Shown: positions 36,871 through 46,245, numbered from the stretch's first letter. The stretch: DNA of 64,000 nt from Celeribacter sp. HF31 (GCF_011806455.1 NZ_JAATOT010000002.1:372001-436000); one strand, 5' to 3'. Notes: generated by a model not told the origin, from the letters alone. Program-made: numbers and translations.

Positions 36871-38238
36871 TCACCCTCGAAAAGCGCCCTCCCGTGGCGT
36901 TATCTTTAACCAGATGCCGTCTTTAGAGCGCACCGTCAGATGCGCGACGGGCACGGGCGTCTTGTCCGACACCGTCTCGAACCGAAACGCCCGCAACAAA
37001 AGTGCGAGGAACAAAGGCCCCTCCACCATAGCAAAGCCCGCGCCGGTACAGACCCTTGGCCCGGAGGAAAACGGAATGAAGGCATCGCGCAGACAGGTCT
37101 TGCCATTCTCGGTCTTGAACCGATCCGGGTCGAACTCATGGGGGCGGTCCCAGAAAATCTCATGCCGCCCGAGGTGCCAGGGTGAGAGCACGATCTGCGC
37201 GCCTTTCGGGACATTGCGGGCGCGGAACTGCACCGGACATTTCGCCTCCCGCACCATCATCGGCACCGGCGGGTAGAGCCTGAGCGTTTCGCGGAAGACG
37301 TCTTTGGTAAAGCGCAGTTTTGACAGATCGGAGAAGCTCGGCTCCTCGGGCAGGCTCAGCGCCTCCGCCGCGACACGGTCCTGAACCTCCGGGTTCGCCG
37401 CCAAAAGCCAAAGCGCCCAAGCCAGTGCCGTGGCCGAAGTTTCATGCCCCGCGAGGAAAAAGATCGCCACTTGGTCGACCATTTCGTCAGTGTCGAATCG
37501 TTCCCCGGTTACGGGATCGGCGGTGGTCATGATCTTCGTCGCCAGATCATCCGGCGCGGTCCCCGCCGAGATCTCCGCCATGCGCTTGGCGGTCAGATCG
37601 GTGATCAGCTTGCGGATCGCCTTGGCGCCGTCGCGCGTCCTCTTGCGATGAAACCGCGGCAGCCATTTCGGCAGCGGGATGAAGGCGGCGATGTTGAGAA
37701 TAGGCTGGGCGCGTTGATAGCCTTGGAACTCCTCAAAGACCTTCGAGGCGGTGTCATGGGTGATCGGGATTGAGAACAGCGTGCGGAAAATCACATCCGC
37801 CGCGCCCTCGGAGGCATAGGGTTCAATGTCGAGCGGGCCATCTTGGGCTTGCAGCTGCGCCACCATCGCCTGCCCTGCCCCAAGCATCGCGGGAAACGTG
37901 TCCTTGAGCCGCCCGCCCTCAAAGGCCGGGTCGATGATGCGGCGTTGTTTCAGCCACGTCTCGCCATTGGTCAGGAACACCGAATTGCCCAGAAGTGGAC
38001 GCAGCCCCTCCGCAACGCGTCCCGATTTGGGGAAATTCATCGGCTCCTCATTGAGCACGCGTTTGACCAAAGAAGGCTGATTGACCAGAAAACTGCGGAA
38101 AAACGGCGTCTTATAGTCCGCCATCCAAGCACGGTAAAGCTTGGCCGGTTGCGCCGAGAGAATGTCCTTGCGGAACAGTTTGACATAGTTGCGCAGGCTG
38201 GTTTTTTCCGGGCGCGGGGTCGGTTTTGGCGGGATCAT
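36871..38238 (-). CDS. cytochrome P450
   Basis: A 455-residue P450 monooxygenase, soluble (no membrane anchor). The I-helix is FFLAGHETSATAL, the K-helix is FRETLRLYPPVP, and the heme loop is FIPFSSGPRVCTGAGFA with the thiolate Cys. The substrate is unknown, and no ferredoxin or reductase gene is adjacent. Its start overlaps the stop of the membrane hydrolase gene (ATGA), so the two are co-translated. Confidence 0.92.
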   Translation of the reverse strand: MIPPKPTPRPEKTSLRNYVKLFRKDILSAQPAKLYRAWMADYKTPFFRSFLVNQPSLVKRVLNEEPMNFPKSGRVAEGLRPLLGNSVFLTNGETWLKQRRIIDPAFEGGRLKDTFPAMLGAGQAMVAQLQAQDGPLDIEPYASEGAADVIFRTLFSIPITHDTASKVFEEFQGYQRAQPILNIAAFIPLPKWLPRFHRKRTRDGAKAIRKLITDLTAKRMAEISAGTAPDDLATKIMTTADPVTGERFDTDEMVDQVAIFFLAGHETSATALAWALWLLAANPEVQDRVAAEALSLPEEPSFSDLSKLRFTKDVFRETLRLYPPVPMMVREAKCPVQFRARNVPKGAQIVLSPWHLGRHEIFWDRPHEFDPDRFKTENGKTCLRDAFIPFSSGPRVCTGAGFAMVEGPLFLALLLRAFRFETVSDKTPVPVAHLTVRSKDGIWLKITPREGAFRG

Positions 38239-39455
38239 TCTGCGCCCTCCTCGGCCATCGCCGTGAATTTATTCGCCGGCGTGTCGATCCGCGAGGGGCT
38301 TGGCACGGCCTCGCCAAAGCGCGTCGCCAAGGTTTCGCCGCCAGAGGTGATTTTGAAATAATCGTAGTCACCAGGTCGATCGAACGCACAGAGATACTGA
38401 AAATGCCGCCGGAAAAAACGGCGTTTCATGGTGGCCTGTTTTTCGGGGCTGAGAGTCTGGGTGAAAGCGGCCGAGATCACCAGCGGCCATTTTTGCCCGT
38501 CGGGCGCCACGCCAGAAACCTTGATCGGATCGCAGAGCGCGAAAGAGCACGGATCCCCCGGCGCCGTCACATCAAGCCAAAAAATCTCATCGCGCGTCGA
38601 GAGATAGGCCAGATCGCGGCGCAGCACCTTGGCCTCCGGCAGGTAAGAGACCATCGGCACGACATGGCCGAGGGTCAGAAAGGACAGAGCGGGCCCTTCC
38701 TCGGGCACCTCGCCCGCGCGGATCAGATCGGCCAGGATCGACACGCCCAGATGCGCGCCGGAGCTGTGGCCAACGAGCAAAATCTCGTCCCAGTCTTGCG
38801 TCAATGCCTCGGCAATCTCGGCACGAAACTCTGCCATGCGGGCGTCCAACATCGGTGGATTGGCCCCCCGCCAGCGCGCCGAAAACCCGTAATCATGCAT
38901 CAGATAATAGGCGAACAGCTTGCCGTCTTTGGCCTTGAACCAACGCAAAAGCAAATAGCCCGCAATCAGGCCGAGCGCGGCACCGATCCAAGCCGCCCCC
39001 ATCAGACCCGCGATCCAGGTGATCGACCAGACCAGCAAGAGTGCGATCAGAAGCTGCGCCAGCAGGACGCCAATCGGGTAAAGTGCGGCGATCACCGGCC
39101 CGCGCCTGAGCTTCATCAGGCGAGACAGCGCGCCGGTGGAGATGTAGATCCAAGCGGTCCGCGCGAGGATCAGATAGGTGCGGAAAATCCCCGCCTCCAT
39201 GCTGTCTTGCACGATGTCGGACCAGACGAGGACGTCGATCTCGCTCTGGGTCGTCGCGCCGTCGATCTCTCCACGGACGGACCAGCCAAAATTGCGGCCC
39301 TTTTTCGGGGCGAGATTGAGGGAATAGCCGGATATCTCCGCCTGCGCCGCGCCTTCCTTGCGGTACAATTCGCGGTAGCGCCGTGGCGGAATGGGGTCGT
39401 AGCCGGGGATGTAGAACACCCGCCGCCGCCTCACCTCTGCACCCTGCTCGCTCAT
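38235..39455 (-). CDS. membrane alpha/beta-hydrolase-like protein coupled to the P450
   Basis: A 406-residue protein not assigned to a named family. It has two to three hydrophobic helices (about 120-170) and a C-terminal hydrolase-like part with the lipase elbow LLVGHSSGAHLGVSI (catalytic Ser candidate), GHVVPMVSYLP and a later Asp in WLDVTAPGDPCSF. The N-terminus has FYIPGYDP, suggesting an oxyanion or strand element. It probably acts on a lipid or ester; that is inference from the fold and the coupled P450. Confidence 0.7.
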   Translation of the reverse strand: MSEQGAEVRRRRVFYIPGYDPIPPRRYRELYRKEGAAQAEISGYSLNLAPKKGRNFGWSVRGEIDGATTQSEIDVLVWSDIVQDSMEAGIFRTYLILARTAWIYISTGALSRLMKLRRGPVIAALYPIGVLLAQLLIALLLVWSITWIAGLMGAAWIGAALGLIAGYLLLRWFKAKDGKLFAYYLMHDYGFSARWRGANPPMLDARMAEFRAEIAEALTQDWDEILLVGHSSGAHLGVSILADLIRAGEVPEEGPALSFLTLGHVVPMVSYLPEAKVLRRDLAYLSTRDEIFWLDVTAPGDPCSFALCDPIKVSGVAPDGQKWPLVISAAFTQTLSPEKQATMKRRFFRRHFQYLCAFDRPGDYDYFKITSGGETLATRFGEAVPSPSRIDTPANKFTAMAEEGAE

Positions 39456-39514
39456 CCCGAAACCTTTAACGTTTTCGGTAGACTAGCGCGGGTTTGGGGC
39501 GAAATTAAGCCCTT

Positions 39515-40267
39515 TTAACCGAGTTGGCTCAGCGCTGGGAAGGTTTCCAAAAGCCAGTACGACAGGCGCGAGAAGGCGCCGGTGACCATCAAAAGCCCCA
39601 CGCACAACAAAAGCCCGCCCATGATTTTCTCAATCAGCCCCATGTGGCGTTTGAGACGGTTCATCAGACCGACCGCGCGGGTGATGAAAATCGCAGATAA
39701 TAGGAACGGCAGGCCGAGGCCGATGGCATAGGTCGCCAACAGCGTGGTGCCGCGCGACACGGAGCCCTCAGAGGCCGCCATCGACAGGATCGCGCCCAAT
39801 TGCGGCCCGATGCAGGGCGTCCAACCAAAGGCAAAAGCAAGACCAAGAACATAGGCGCCCAAGGCCGTACCGCCCTTGTCACCCGCGTCGATCCGCGCTT
39901 CGCGGTCGAGGATCGGGATGCGGAAGACGGACAGGAAATGCAGGCCCAGGATGATGATCACCACACCTGAGATACGGGCGAAAAGCATCTGATTTTTCAG
40001 GAAAAACATCCCAAAGGCCGAGGCGGTGAAGCCCATAAACAGGAACACGGTCGACAGCCCCAAAACGAACATCAAGGCCGGCAGGATCGCCTTGCGCGAG
40101 GCCTTGCCGCCGCCCGTGAGTTCCCCCATGGAAATCCCGGACATATAGGCCAGATAGGGCGGCACGATGGGCAGGACGCAGGGGCTGAGAAACGACACCA
40201 TCCCCGCCGCAAGGGCGACGAGCATGGAGGGCAGAAGCGTGGCGTCAAAGAGATCAATTCCGAACAT
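39515..40267 (-). CDS. ccdA: cytochrome c biogenesis protein CcdA
   Basis: A 250-residue six-helix membrane protein that passes reducing power from thioredoxin to the periplasm for cytochrome c maturation. The paired redox cysteines lie in FLSPCVLPIVPPYLAY and GWTPCIGPQLGAIL. It is of usual CcdA length. It stands alone on the minus strand, downstream of the rne terminator. It would serve the several c-type cytochromes encoded in this window. Confidence 0.92.
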   Translation of the reverse strand: MFGIDLFDATLLPSMLVALAAGMVSFLSPCVLPIVPPYLAYMSGISMGELTGGGKASRKAILPALMFVLGLSTVFLFMGFTASAFGMFFLKNQMLFARISGVVIIILGLHFLSVFRIPILDREARIDAGDKGGTALGAYVLGLAFAFGWTPCIGPQLGAILSMAASEGSVSRGTTLLATYAIGLGLPFLLSAIFITRAVGLMNRLKRHMGLIEKIMGGLLLCVGLLMVTGAFSRLSYWLLETFPALSQLG

Positions 40268-40355
40268 GGCATGCTCATGCCACAGGACGGGCGATCTGGC
40301 CAGCGTCGTGACTGTCGCAGCGGCTCACATTCTCGTTTGAGGGCGCATCAAATGA

Positions 40356-40386
40356 AAACGGCCGGGACTGTGCCCGGCCGTTTCAT
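40356..40386 (-). terminator. rne terminator
   Basis: An 11-bp perfect stem AAACGGCCGGG (40356-40366) with CCCGGCCGTTT (40373-40383) and a 6-base loop. Read on the minus strand, the stem is followed by TTTTCATTTG, ending rne before ccdA. Confidence 0.85.
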
Positions 40387-40403
40387 GTCTTTCTTAGTCG
40401 GCT

Positions 40404-43400
40404 TCAGCGACTCCACCAGCCACGGCGTTTAGGCTTGTCCGCTTCCGGTTCGGCCTCCGCATTGGCAGGTTCCTGAACAGGTTCTGCGGCGGTTTCCGGC
40501 GCTTCCGCAATGTCCACGGATGTCTCAGCCACTGTTTCGGCCACTGTTTCGGCCACAGGTTCAGCTGCAGTCTCGACCACGGGCTCAACCGCGGGCACCT
40601 CGGCCACCGGGGTGTCTTCAGCCTCCACCACTGCCTCGGGCGCAACTTCAGGGATGGCCTCAGGCGTTACCTCTTGCGAAGCCACCTCAGGTGCCGCCTC
40701 AACAGCCGGCTGCTCTGCCGCCACCTTTTCCGCCTCAGCGGCAGCTTTCGCAGCCTTGTCTGCCTCGATCTCCGCCTTGGTGCGACGCTTGCGCTTCGGC
40801 TTCGGCGCCTCTTCCGCGGCGGCCTCGGCGCCCTCTGCGACAGGCTCCTCGACCTTTTTGCGACGCGTGCGGGTGCGCTTCGGCTTCTCTTCGATCGGCG
40901 CCTCAGCGGCCTCGTCCGTGGTCTCGTTTGCGGCCTCGGAACCGTCCTCAGATGCCACCTCTTCGACCGGCTCGGCCTTTTTGCGGCGGCTGCGGGTGCG
41001 TTTCTTCGGGGCCTCTTCGGTCGGAGTGTCCTCAGACGTAGACGCGTCCTCAGCGGCCTCAGCCTCTTGCGGAGCCTCCGAAGCCTTAGAGCTCTCGCCC
41101 TCAGAGGTTTCCCCCTCTTCGGAGCCAGTCTCACCGTTTTCACCAGTCTCGTCACGCGACTTGCGACGACGACGACGACGACGACGTTTCTTCGGCTTTT
41201 GATCCTCAGAGGTCTCATCCACTGTCTCAGCGGCACCGTCTTCGGCCTCGTTCACCTCGTCCTCGACCTGATCCTCGGCCTCGTCATCCTCGTAATCCGA
41301 CATCAGATCGGCAGAGGCCGAAATCACCGTCGCGCTCACCTCCGGCACCACGCGGGTGGCGGTTTTGAATTTCTCGATGGAGAAGTCCGGCGAGATCAGG
41401 AAAGGATCGGCTTCGATGCGGATCGCCATGCCATAACGCGCTTCGATCTGGGCGATCATTTCGCGTTTCTGGTTCATCAGATAGTTGACGATGGCCACCG
41501 GCGCTTTCAAAAGCACCTCGCGGGAACGCTTGCGCGTGCCCTCTTCTTCGAGCTGGCGCAGGATCGAAAGCGCCATGTTGTCGTCGGAGCGAATGAGACC
41601 AGTGCCGTGGCAATGCGCACAGGGCTGGGTCGTGGCCTCGAGCATGCCGGGGCGCAGACGCTGACGCGACATTTCTAACAGGCCAAAGCCCGAAATGCGG
41701 CCCACCTGGATGCGGGCGCGGTCGGTTTTCAGCTTGTCTTTCAGACGTTTCTCGACCGCCGTGTTGTTGCGGCGCTCTTCCATGTCGATGAAGTCGATGA
41801 CGATCAGGCCGGCCAAGTCACGCAGACGCGCCTGACGCGCCACCTCTTCGGCGGCCTCCAGGTTGGTCTTGAGCGCAGTGTCCTCGATCGAGCCCTCTTT
41901 CGTGGCGCGGCCCGAGTTCACGTCGACTGCAACCAAGGCTTCGGTCACGTCGATCACGATATAGCCGCCGGATTTGAGCTGCACGGTCGGGTTGAACATG
42001 CCGGCGAGGTAGCTTTCCACCTGATAGCGGGCAAAAAGCGGCAGTTGATCGGCGTAGTGTTTCACGTTCTTGGCGTGGGACGGCATGATCATTTTCATGA
42101 AGTCCTTGGCCTCGCGATAGCCCATCTCGCCCTCGACGAAGACCTCGTCGATGTCCTTGTTGTAAAGGTCGCGGATCGAGCGTTTGATCAGATCGCCTTC
42201 CTCGTAAATCTTCGCCGGTGCGACAGATTTGAGGGTCAACTCGCGGATCTGTTCCCACATCCGTTTGAGATAGTCGTAATCGCGTTTGATCTCCGTCTTG
42301 GTGCGCTGCGCGCCCGCCGTGCGGATGATCAGGCCAGCGCCCTGCGGCACTTCCAATTCGCCCGCGATCTCTTTGAGTTTCTTGCGGTCTGCGGCGTTGG
42401 TGATCTTGCGCGAAATGCCACCGCCACGCGCGGTGTTGGGCATCAGAACACAATAGCGACCGGCCAGAGACAGGTAGGTGGTCAGAGCCGCGCCTTTGTT
42501 GCCGCGCTCTTCCTTGACGACCTGCACCAGCATGACCTGACGCACTTTGACGACTTCCTGGATCTTATAGCGACGCGGACGCGGCTTGCGTTTCGGGCGC
42601 ACTTCCTCGTCGGTGTCGTCGTCGGCGACGCTTTCGATGGAGGAGTCTTTCTCCGAAGCGGTTTCCGCCTCATCTTCCTCATCAGAGTCGTCCTCATCAG
42701 AGTCGTCTTCGTCTTCCGAGTCCGTGTCGTTTTCAGCCGTTTCTTCGTCAGACGCGCCCTCTTCGGACGTCTCATCCGCCGTTTCGGCGCTGTCTTTCGC
42801 CTCATCTTCCGGTTCTTCGACCGGCGTCTCGTGCACGGTGAAAGCCGGCGATGTGCCCTCTTCGACAGGGGTCTCTTCCGTTTCGGCCTCTTCTGCACCC
42901 TTTTCGTCTGCAATCAGTGCGTCCGCCTCAGAGGCCTCCGGCTCGATCACATCCATGCCAGAAACAACGGGGCCAGAAACGGGTGCAGAGCCTTCAGACC
43001 CATCCTCTGCGGGCAGATCGACCTCTTTGGTCTCCACCGCATCCTCGCTCTTGACCCCTTCCGCTTTCACGTCGTCGGATTTGGTCTCATCGGATTTCGA
43101 GCGCGACCGCGTGCGGCGGCGGCGGGAGCGTTTGGGTTTGTCTTCTTCCTCTTCGAGCGCCTTGGCGTAGGCCAGTTCTTCTGCCAGCAAGGCCTCACGG
43201 TCGGCGACCGGGATCTGGTAGTAATCCGGGTGAATCTCGGAGAAGGCCAAAAAGCCGTGGCGGTTGCCGCCGTAATCGACGAAGGCCGCCTGCAAGGACG
43301 GCTCGACGCGCGTTACTTTTGCGAGGTAGATGTTGCCAGCGAGCTGGCGTTTGTTTTCCGATTCAAAGTCGAATTCCTCGACCTTGTTTCCGTCGACCAC

Positions 43401-43454
43401 CACAACGCGGGTTTCCTCCGCGTGGGTGGCGTCGATGAGCATTTTCTTTGCCAT
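40404..43454 (-). CDS. rne: ribonuclease E
   Basis: Endoribonuclease and scaffold of RNA decay, 1016 residues. The S1 domain (from residue 1) is split by an acidic, low-complexity insertion (about 110-290, rich in Glu, Asp and Ser) and continues at RRYKIQEVVKVRQVMLVQVV. The catalytic DNase I-like part has VIDFIDMEERRN, and the zinc link is QPCAHCHGTG. The C-terminal half is disordered, with the arginine tract KKRRRRRRRRK and repeated KKRTRSRRKKAE-like segments for RNA and partner binding. A long 5' leader precedes it. Confidence 0.95.
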   Translation of the reverse strand: MAKKMLIDATHAEETRVVVVDGNKVEEFDFESENKRQLAGNIYLAKVTRVEPSLQAAFVDYGGNRHGFLAFSEIHPDYYQIPVADREALLAEELAYAKALEEEEDKPKRSRRRRTRSRSKSDETKSDDVKAEGVKSEDAVETKEVDLPAEDGSEGSAPVSGPVVSGMDVIEPEASEADALIADEKGAEEAETEETPVEEGTSPAFTVHETPVEEPEDEAKDSAETADETSEEGASDEETAENDTDSEDEDDSDEDDSDEEDEAETASEKDSSIESVADDDTDEEVRPKRKPRPRRYKIQEVVKVRQVMLVQVVKEERGNKGAALTTYLSLAGRYCVLMPNTARGGGISRKITNAADRKKLKEIAGELEVPQGAGLIIRTAGAQRTKTEIKRDYDYLKRMWEQIRELTLKSVAPAKIYEEGDLIKRSIRDLYNKDIDEVFVEGEMGYREAKDFMKMIMPSHAKNVKHYADQLPLFARYQVESYLAGMFNPTVQLKSGGYIVIDVTEALVAVDVNSGRATKEGSIEDTALKTNLEAAEEVARQARLRDLAGLIVIDFIDMEERRNNTAVEKRLKDKLKTDRARIQVGRISGFGLLEMSRQRLRPGMLEATTQPCAHCHGTGLIRSDDNMALSILRQLEEEGTRKRSREVLLKAPVAIVNYLMNQKREMIAQIEARYGMAIRIEADPFLISPDFSIEKFKTATRVVPEVSATVISASADLMSDYEDDEAEDQVEDEVNEAEDGAAETVDETSEDQKPKKRRRRRRRRKSRDETGENGETGSEEGETSEGESSKASEAPQEAEAAEDASTSEDTPTEEAPKKRTRSRRKKAEPVEEVASEDGSEAANETTDEAAEAPIEEKPKRTRTRRKKVEEPVAEGAEAAAEEAPKPKRKRRTKAEIEADKAAKAAAEAEKVAAEQPAVEAAPEVASQEVTPEAIPEVAPEAVVEAEDTPVAEVPAVEPVVETAAEPVAETVAETVAETSVDIAEAPETAAEPVQEPANAEAEPEADKPKRRGWWSR

Positions 43455-44188
43455 TGAATTTGTCTTCCGGCACCCGTTACGGGCGCGCCCCTGTTGAAAG
43501 AGGCGGCGCGGGTTTGCGGGTGATGTTTTGGGGCGAGCGGATCGGCTAAGGCAGCGGTCGCAAACGGACGACGGCCAAGGGCCCCCGTGTCTGCGTTTCT
43601 TCGTGCCTGTGCGCGTTGCATCGCGTTTCTTCTCCGGCGCATCGCGTGATCTTTGTCACTCTTGCGCCCATTTGAATCCCGCGGGCCCTCTAAAGGACTG
43701 TCGGGACGGTTCGTGCCGAGGTTTTGTCATTCCATGCGGCGGTATCGGTCTGTTCTGCGGGTGGTGCCTTGCAGTCGATCGTTTTCGCGACCCCGGGCCT
43801 CCAACACACACATACAGCGAATCTTTCTCACGCGGTTTCCGGGGCGGGAATGCCACCAAGCGGACCTGCGTTCTTATATCAGTAGTGATGCATGTGCCTT
43901 TAGACAACACGCAAATTCATGGAAACGACATTTTCGCCCCAAGTTCGCCCTGAGTTCGCGCTTGAAAGCCGGGTCGAAAGACGTTTCGCCGCATGAAATA
44001 GCACAAAACCGCTTAACGAAATCTTTTCACCCGCGAACAGCCAAAGCTTTCCTATGTGCAGTCAGACAGGGAATTGGTTCTGCGCTGCACATAAGTTTCA
44101 CTGTTTATTTGCGCTCACAACACTACATTCATCGTCAAGCACAAGCATAAATGCGCAGAACCCTGCGCATGCCCCGAAAGGATGTACC
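43455..44188. promoter_or_regulatory. 734-bp gap: rne leader and divergent promoters
   Basis: No convincing gene is found in this stretch; the frames in it have low-quality, shadow-like composition. It must contain the rne promoter and 5' leader (minus strand) and the promoter of the flavin reductase gene (plus strand). rne mRNAs in other bacteria have long autoregulated leaders, so much of it may be untranslated RNA. The part from about 43870 to 44150 is richer in A+T. Confidence 0.5.
44151..44170 (+). promoter_or_regulatory. hairpin just before a ribosome-binding site
   Basis: A perfect 8-bp inverted repeat ATGCGCAG-AACC-CTGCGCAT without a T tract ends five bases before the GAAAGGA ribosome site of the flavin reductase gene. 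It may be an operator or a translational control hairpin. Confidence 0.45.
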
Positions 44189-44737
44189 ATGACTCGTATC
44201 GCTGTTCTCGTTGGCTCGCTTCGTAAGGACTCCCAAACCCTGAAGCTCGCCAAAGCCCTGACCGAAATCGCCCCCGAGGGCCTTGAGTTCGATTTCGTCG
44301 AAATCGGCGACCTGCCGTTTTATAACGAAGACCTCGACACCGACACGCCGCCCGCCTCCTGGGTGCGGTTCCGCAAAGAGATCAAAGCCGCCGACGGCGT
44401 GCTTTTCGTGACCCCGGAATACAACCGCTCGATGCCCGCCGCGATCAAGAACGCGCTGGATGTCGGCTCGCGTCCCTATGGCGACAGCGCCTGGGTCGGC
44501 AAGCCCGCCGGCATCGTGACCGCAAGCCCCTCGGGCCTCGGTGGCTTTGGCGCCAATCACCACCTGCGCCAGCCTCTGGTCTTCCTCAACATGCCCGCCA
44601 TGCAACAGCCCGAGGCCTATATCGGCAACCTGTGGAACCTCTTTGACGAAGACGGCAAGATCGTCACCGAAGGCACCGAGGATTTCCTCAAATCCTGGCT
44701 CGAAGCCTATGCGAAATGGGTGGCAGACCACATCTGA
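44189..44737 (+). CDS. NAD(P)H-dependent FMN reductase (ChrR/YieF type)
   Basis: A 182-residue flavodoxin-fold reductase. The FMN phosphate loop is GSLRKDSQTLKLA; VTPEYNRSMPAAIKNALD and KPAGIVTASPSGLGGFGA are the family motifs. Such enzymes reduce quinones, chromate or flavins in the cytosol, often against oxidative stress. The start at 44189 follows GAAAGGATGTACC. It is a single gene between the rne leader and a terminator. Confidence 0.9.
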   Translation: MTRIAVLVGSLRKDSQTLKLAKALTEIAPEGLEFDFVEIGDLPFYNEDLDTDTPPASWVRFRKEIKAADGVLFVTPEYNRSMPAAIKNALDVGSRPYGDSAWVGKPAGIVTASPSGLGGFGANHHLRQPLVFLNMPAMQQPEAYIGNLWNLFDEDGKIVTEGTEDFLKSWLEAYAKWVADHI

Positions 44738-44760
44738 GGCTCCCTCGCTCAGATATGAGA

Positions 44761-44788
44761 AAGGCGCCCCGGTTCGGGGCGCCTTTTT
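44761..44788. terminator. terminator between convergent genes
   Basis: An 11-bp stem AAGGCGCCCCG (44761-44771) and CGGGGCGCCTT (44775-44785), with a GTT loop and then TTT. It separates the flavin reductase gene from the convergent dctD-like gene. Confidence 0.85.
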
Positions 44789-44822
44789 GATGTGTACGGG
44801 GTTAAATGTTTACCCGCGCGGC

Positions 44823-46157
44823 TCAGAGATAATCCGAGCGTTGCAACCCGTATTTGGCCATTTTCTCATTCAGCGTCCGGCGCGGCAGGCAGAGCTCGTC
44901 CATCACCGCCACGATCGAGCCTTTGTGGCGGCGCATCGTGTTGTCGATCAACATGCGCTCGAAGGCCTCGACATATTCCTTCAAAGGCTTGCCCTCGGTG
45001 GTCATCGTCTGCTGTTCCGGGGCGTCGCTTTCCGACAAGAGAAGCGAGGTGATCGACCCCGATCCACGACGGCTTTGCAGCACGGAGCGTTCGGCGACAT
45101 TGATCAACTGACGGATGTTGCCCGGCCACGGCGCCTGCAACAATTGGGCGGCTTCTTGGGCGGAAACCTCCGGCGCGTCACAGCCGTATTCTTCGGCGAA
45201 CTGCTGGCTCAATTGGGTGAACAGGAGCAAAATGTCCTCACCGCGAGAGCGCAGCGGCGGCGTGGTGATTTTCATCGCGGCGAGACGGAAATAGAGGTCG
45301 GGACGCAGCGCAGACTCGCAGGTCCGCCCCTGTTCTTGAAGGTTACAGATCGCGATGATCCGGGTCTCGGGCGGCGTGCCCTGTTCGTCGATCCACTTGA
45401 GCAAACGCGCCTGAAGCGTCATCGGCATGGCCTCAATGTCCTCAAGCACCAAGGTCCCGCCCCGGGCCTCTTCGATCAGCGGCTGAATCTGCCCATCCGG
45501 GTCCGGCCCGAACAGCCGCCGCGTCAGATCGGCCTCATCGCGGCCCGCGCAGGCGAAGGTGATGAATTTCTTCGAGGCCCGCGTGCCGACCGCGTGCAAA
45601 GCGTGGGCGACAAGCGTCTTGCCGGTGCCCGTCTCGCCGTCGATCAACACATGCCCGTCGGCCTGGCCCAGATCGAGAATGTCCTCGCGCAGCCGCTCCA
45701 TGACAGGAGACGCGCCAATCAATTTGTTCATGATGCCGGTGCCATCCGACAGCTCGCGGCGCAGCATCCGGTTGTCGAGCGTCAAACGCCGCGCATTGGT
45801 GGCTTTCTTCGCCAGCTCCGTCATCCGATCCGGGTTGAACGGCTTTTCGAGAAAATCGAACGCCCCGATCCGCATCGCCTCCACCGCCATCGGCACATCG
45901 CCGTGGCCGGTGATCATGATGACCGGCAACCCGCTGTCCGTGCTCATGAGCTTCTTGAGAAACTGCATGCCGTCCATGCCGGGCATTTTGATGTCAGTGA
46001 TGACCACGCCCGGATAATCGGGGCCCAAGGATTTGACCGCATCTTCCGCGCTGGAGAATGTCTCCGTGTCAAAACCAGAGAGCGCCAGCCATTGGCTGAT
46101 GGATTGGCGCATGTCCTGTTCGTCATCGACGATCGCGATTTTCATTGCCGTCGCCAT
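44823..46157 (-). CDS. dctD: DctD-like response regulator lacking the GAFTGA loop
   Basis: A 444-residue NtrC-type protein. It has a receiver (about 5-120, phospho-Asp in VITDIKMPGMDG), an AAA+ domain (about 145-370, Walker A GETGTGKT, Walker B GGTLVLEDIE) and a Fis-type C-terminal helix-turn-helix (GSIVAVMDELCLPRRTLNEK). The segment after LFG is only PDPDGQIQPLIEEAR: the six residues of the sigma-54 contact loop GAFTGA are missing. It is paired with the DctB-like kinase gene upstream. The usual role is control of C4-dicarboxylate uptake; the mechanism here may differ. Confidence 0.85.
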   Translation of the reverse strand: MATAMKIAIVDDEQDMRQSISQWLALSGFDTETFSSAEDAVKSLGPDYPGVVITDIKMPGMDGMQFLKKLMSTDSGLPVIMITGHGDVPMAVEAMRIGAFDFLEKPFNPDRMTELAKKATNARRLTLDNRMLRRELSDGTGIMNKLIGASPVMERLREDILDLGQADGHVLIDGETGTGKTLVAHALHAVGTRASKKFITFACAGRDEADLTRRLFGPDPDGQIQPLIEEARGGTLVLEDIEAMPMTLQARLLKWIDEQGTPPETRIIAICNLQEQGRTCESALRPDLYFRLAAMKITTPPLRSRGEDILLLFTQLSQQFAEEYGCDAPEVSAQEAAQLLQAPWPGNIRQLINVAERSVLQSRRGSGSITSLLLSESDAPEQQTMTTEGKPLKEYVEAFERMLIDNTMRRHKGSIVAVMDELCLPRRTLNEKMAKYGLQRSDYL

Positions 46158-46245
46158 GGGTGTTCTTCCTTTTTCTTGTGGCCCAGCTTTGTGGGCAATG
46201 AACCAAACGTCTCAGAGACCCGTTTGGTTCCCAAAATTCTGTCGT

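Noticed and set aside
42045-43457. Long plus-strand frames, including a Ser-rich 194-residue one at 42586-43170
   Set aside because: They are mirror translations of the Glu/Asp/Ser-rich codons of the rne insertion and the S1 region.
43528-44150. Plus-strand frames of 141 and 165 codons in the rne upstream gap
   Set aside because: They lack ribosome sites, have Arg/Ser/Phe-rich shadow-like composition, and show no signal or domain.
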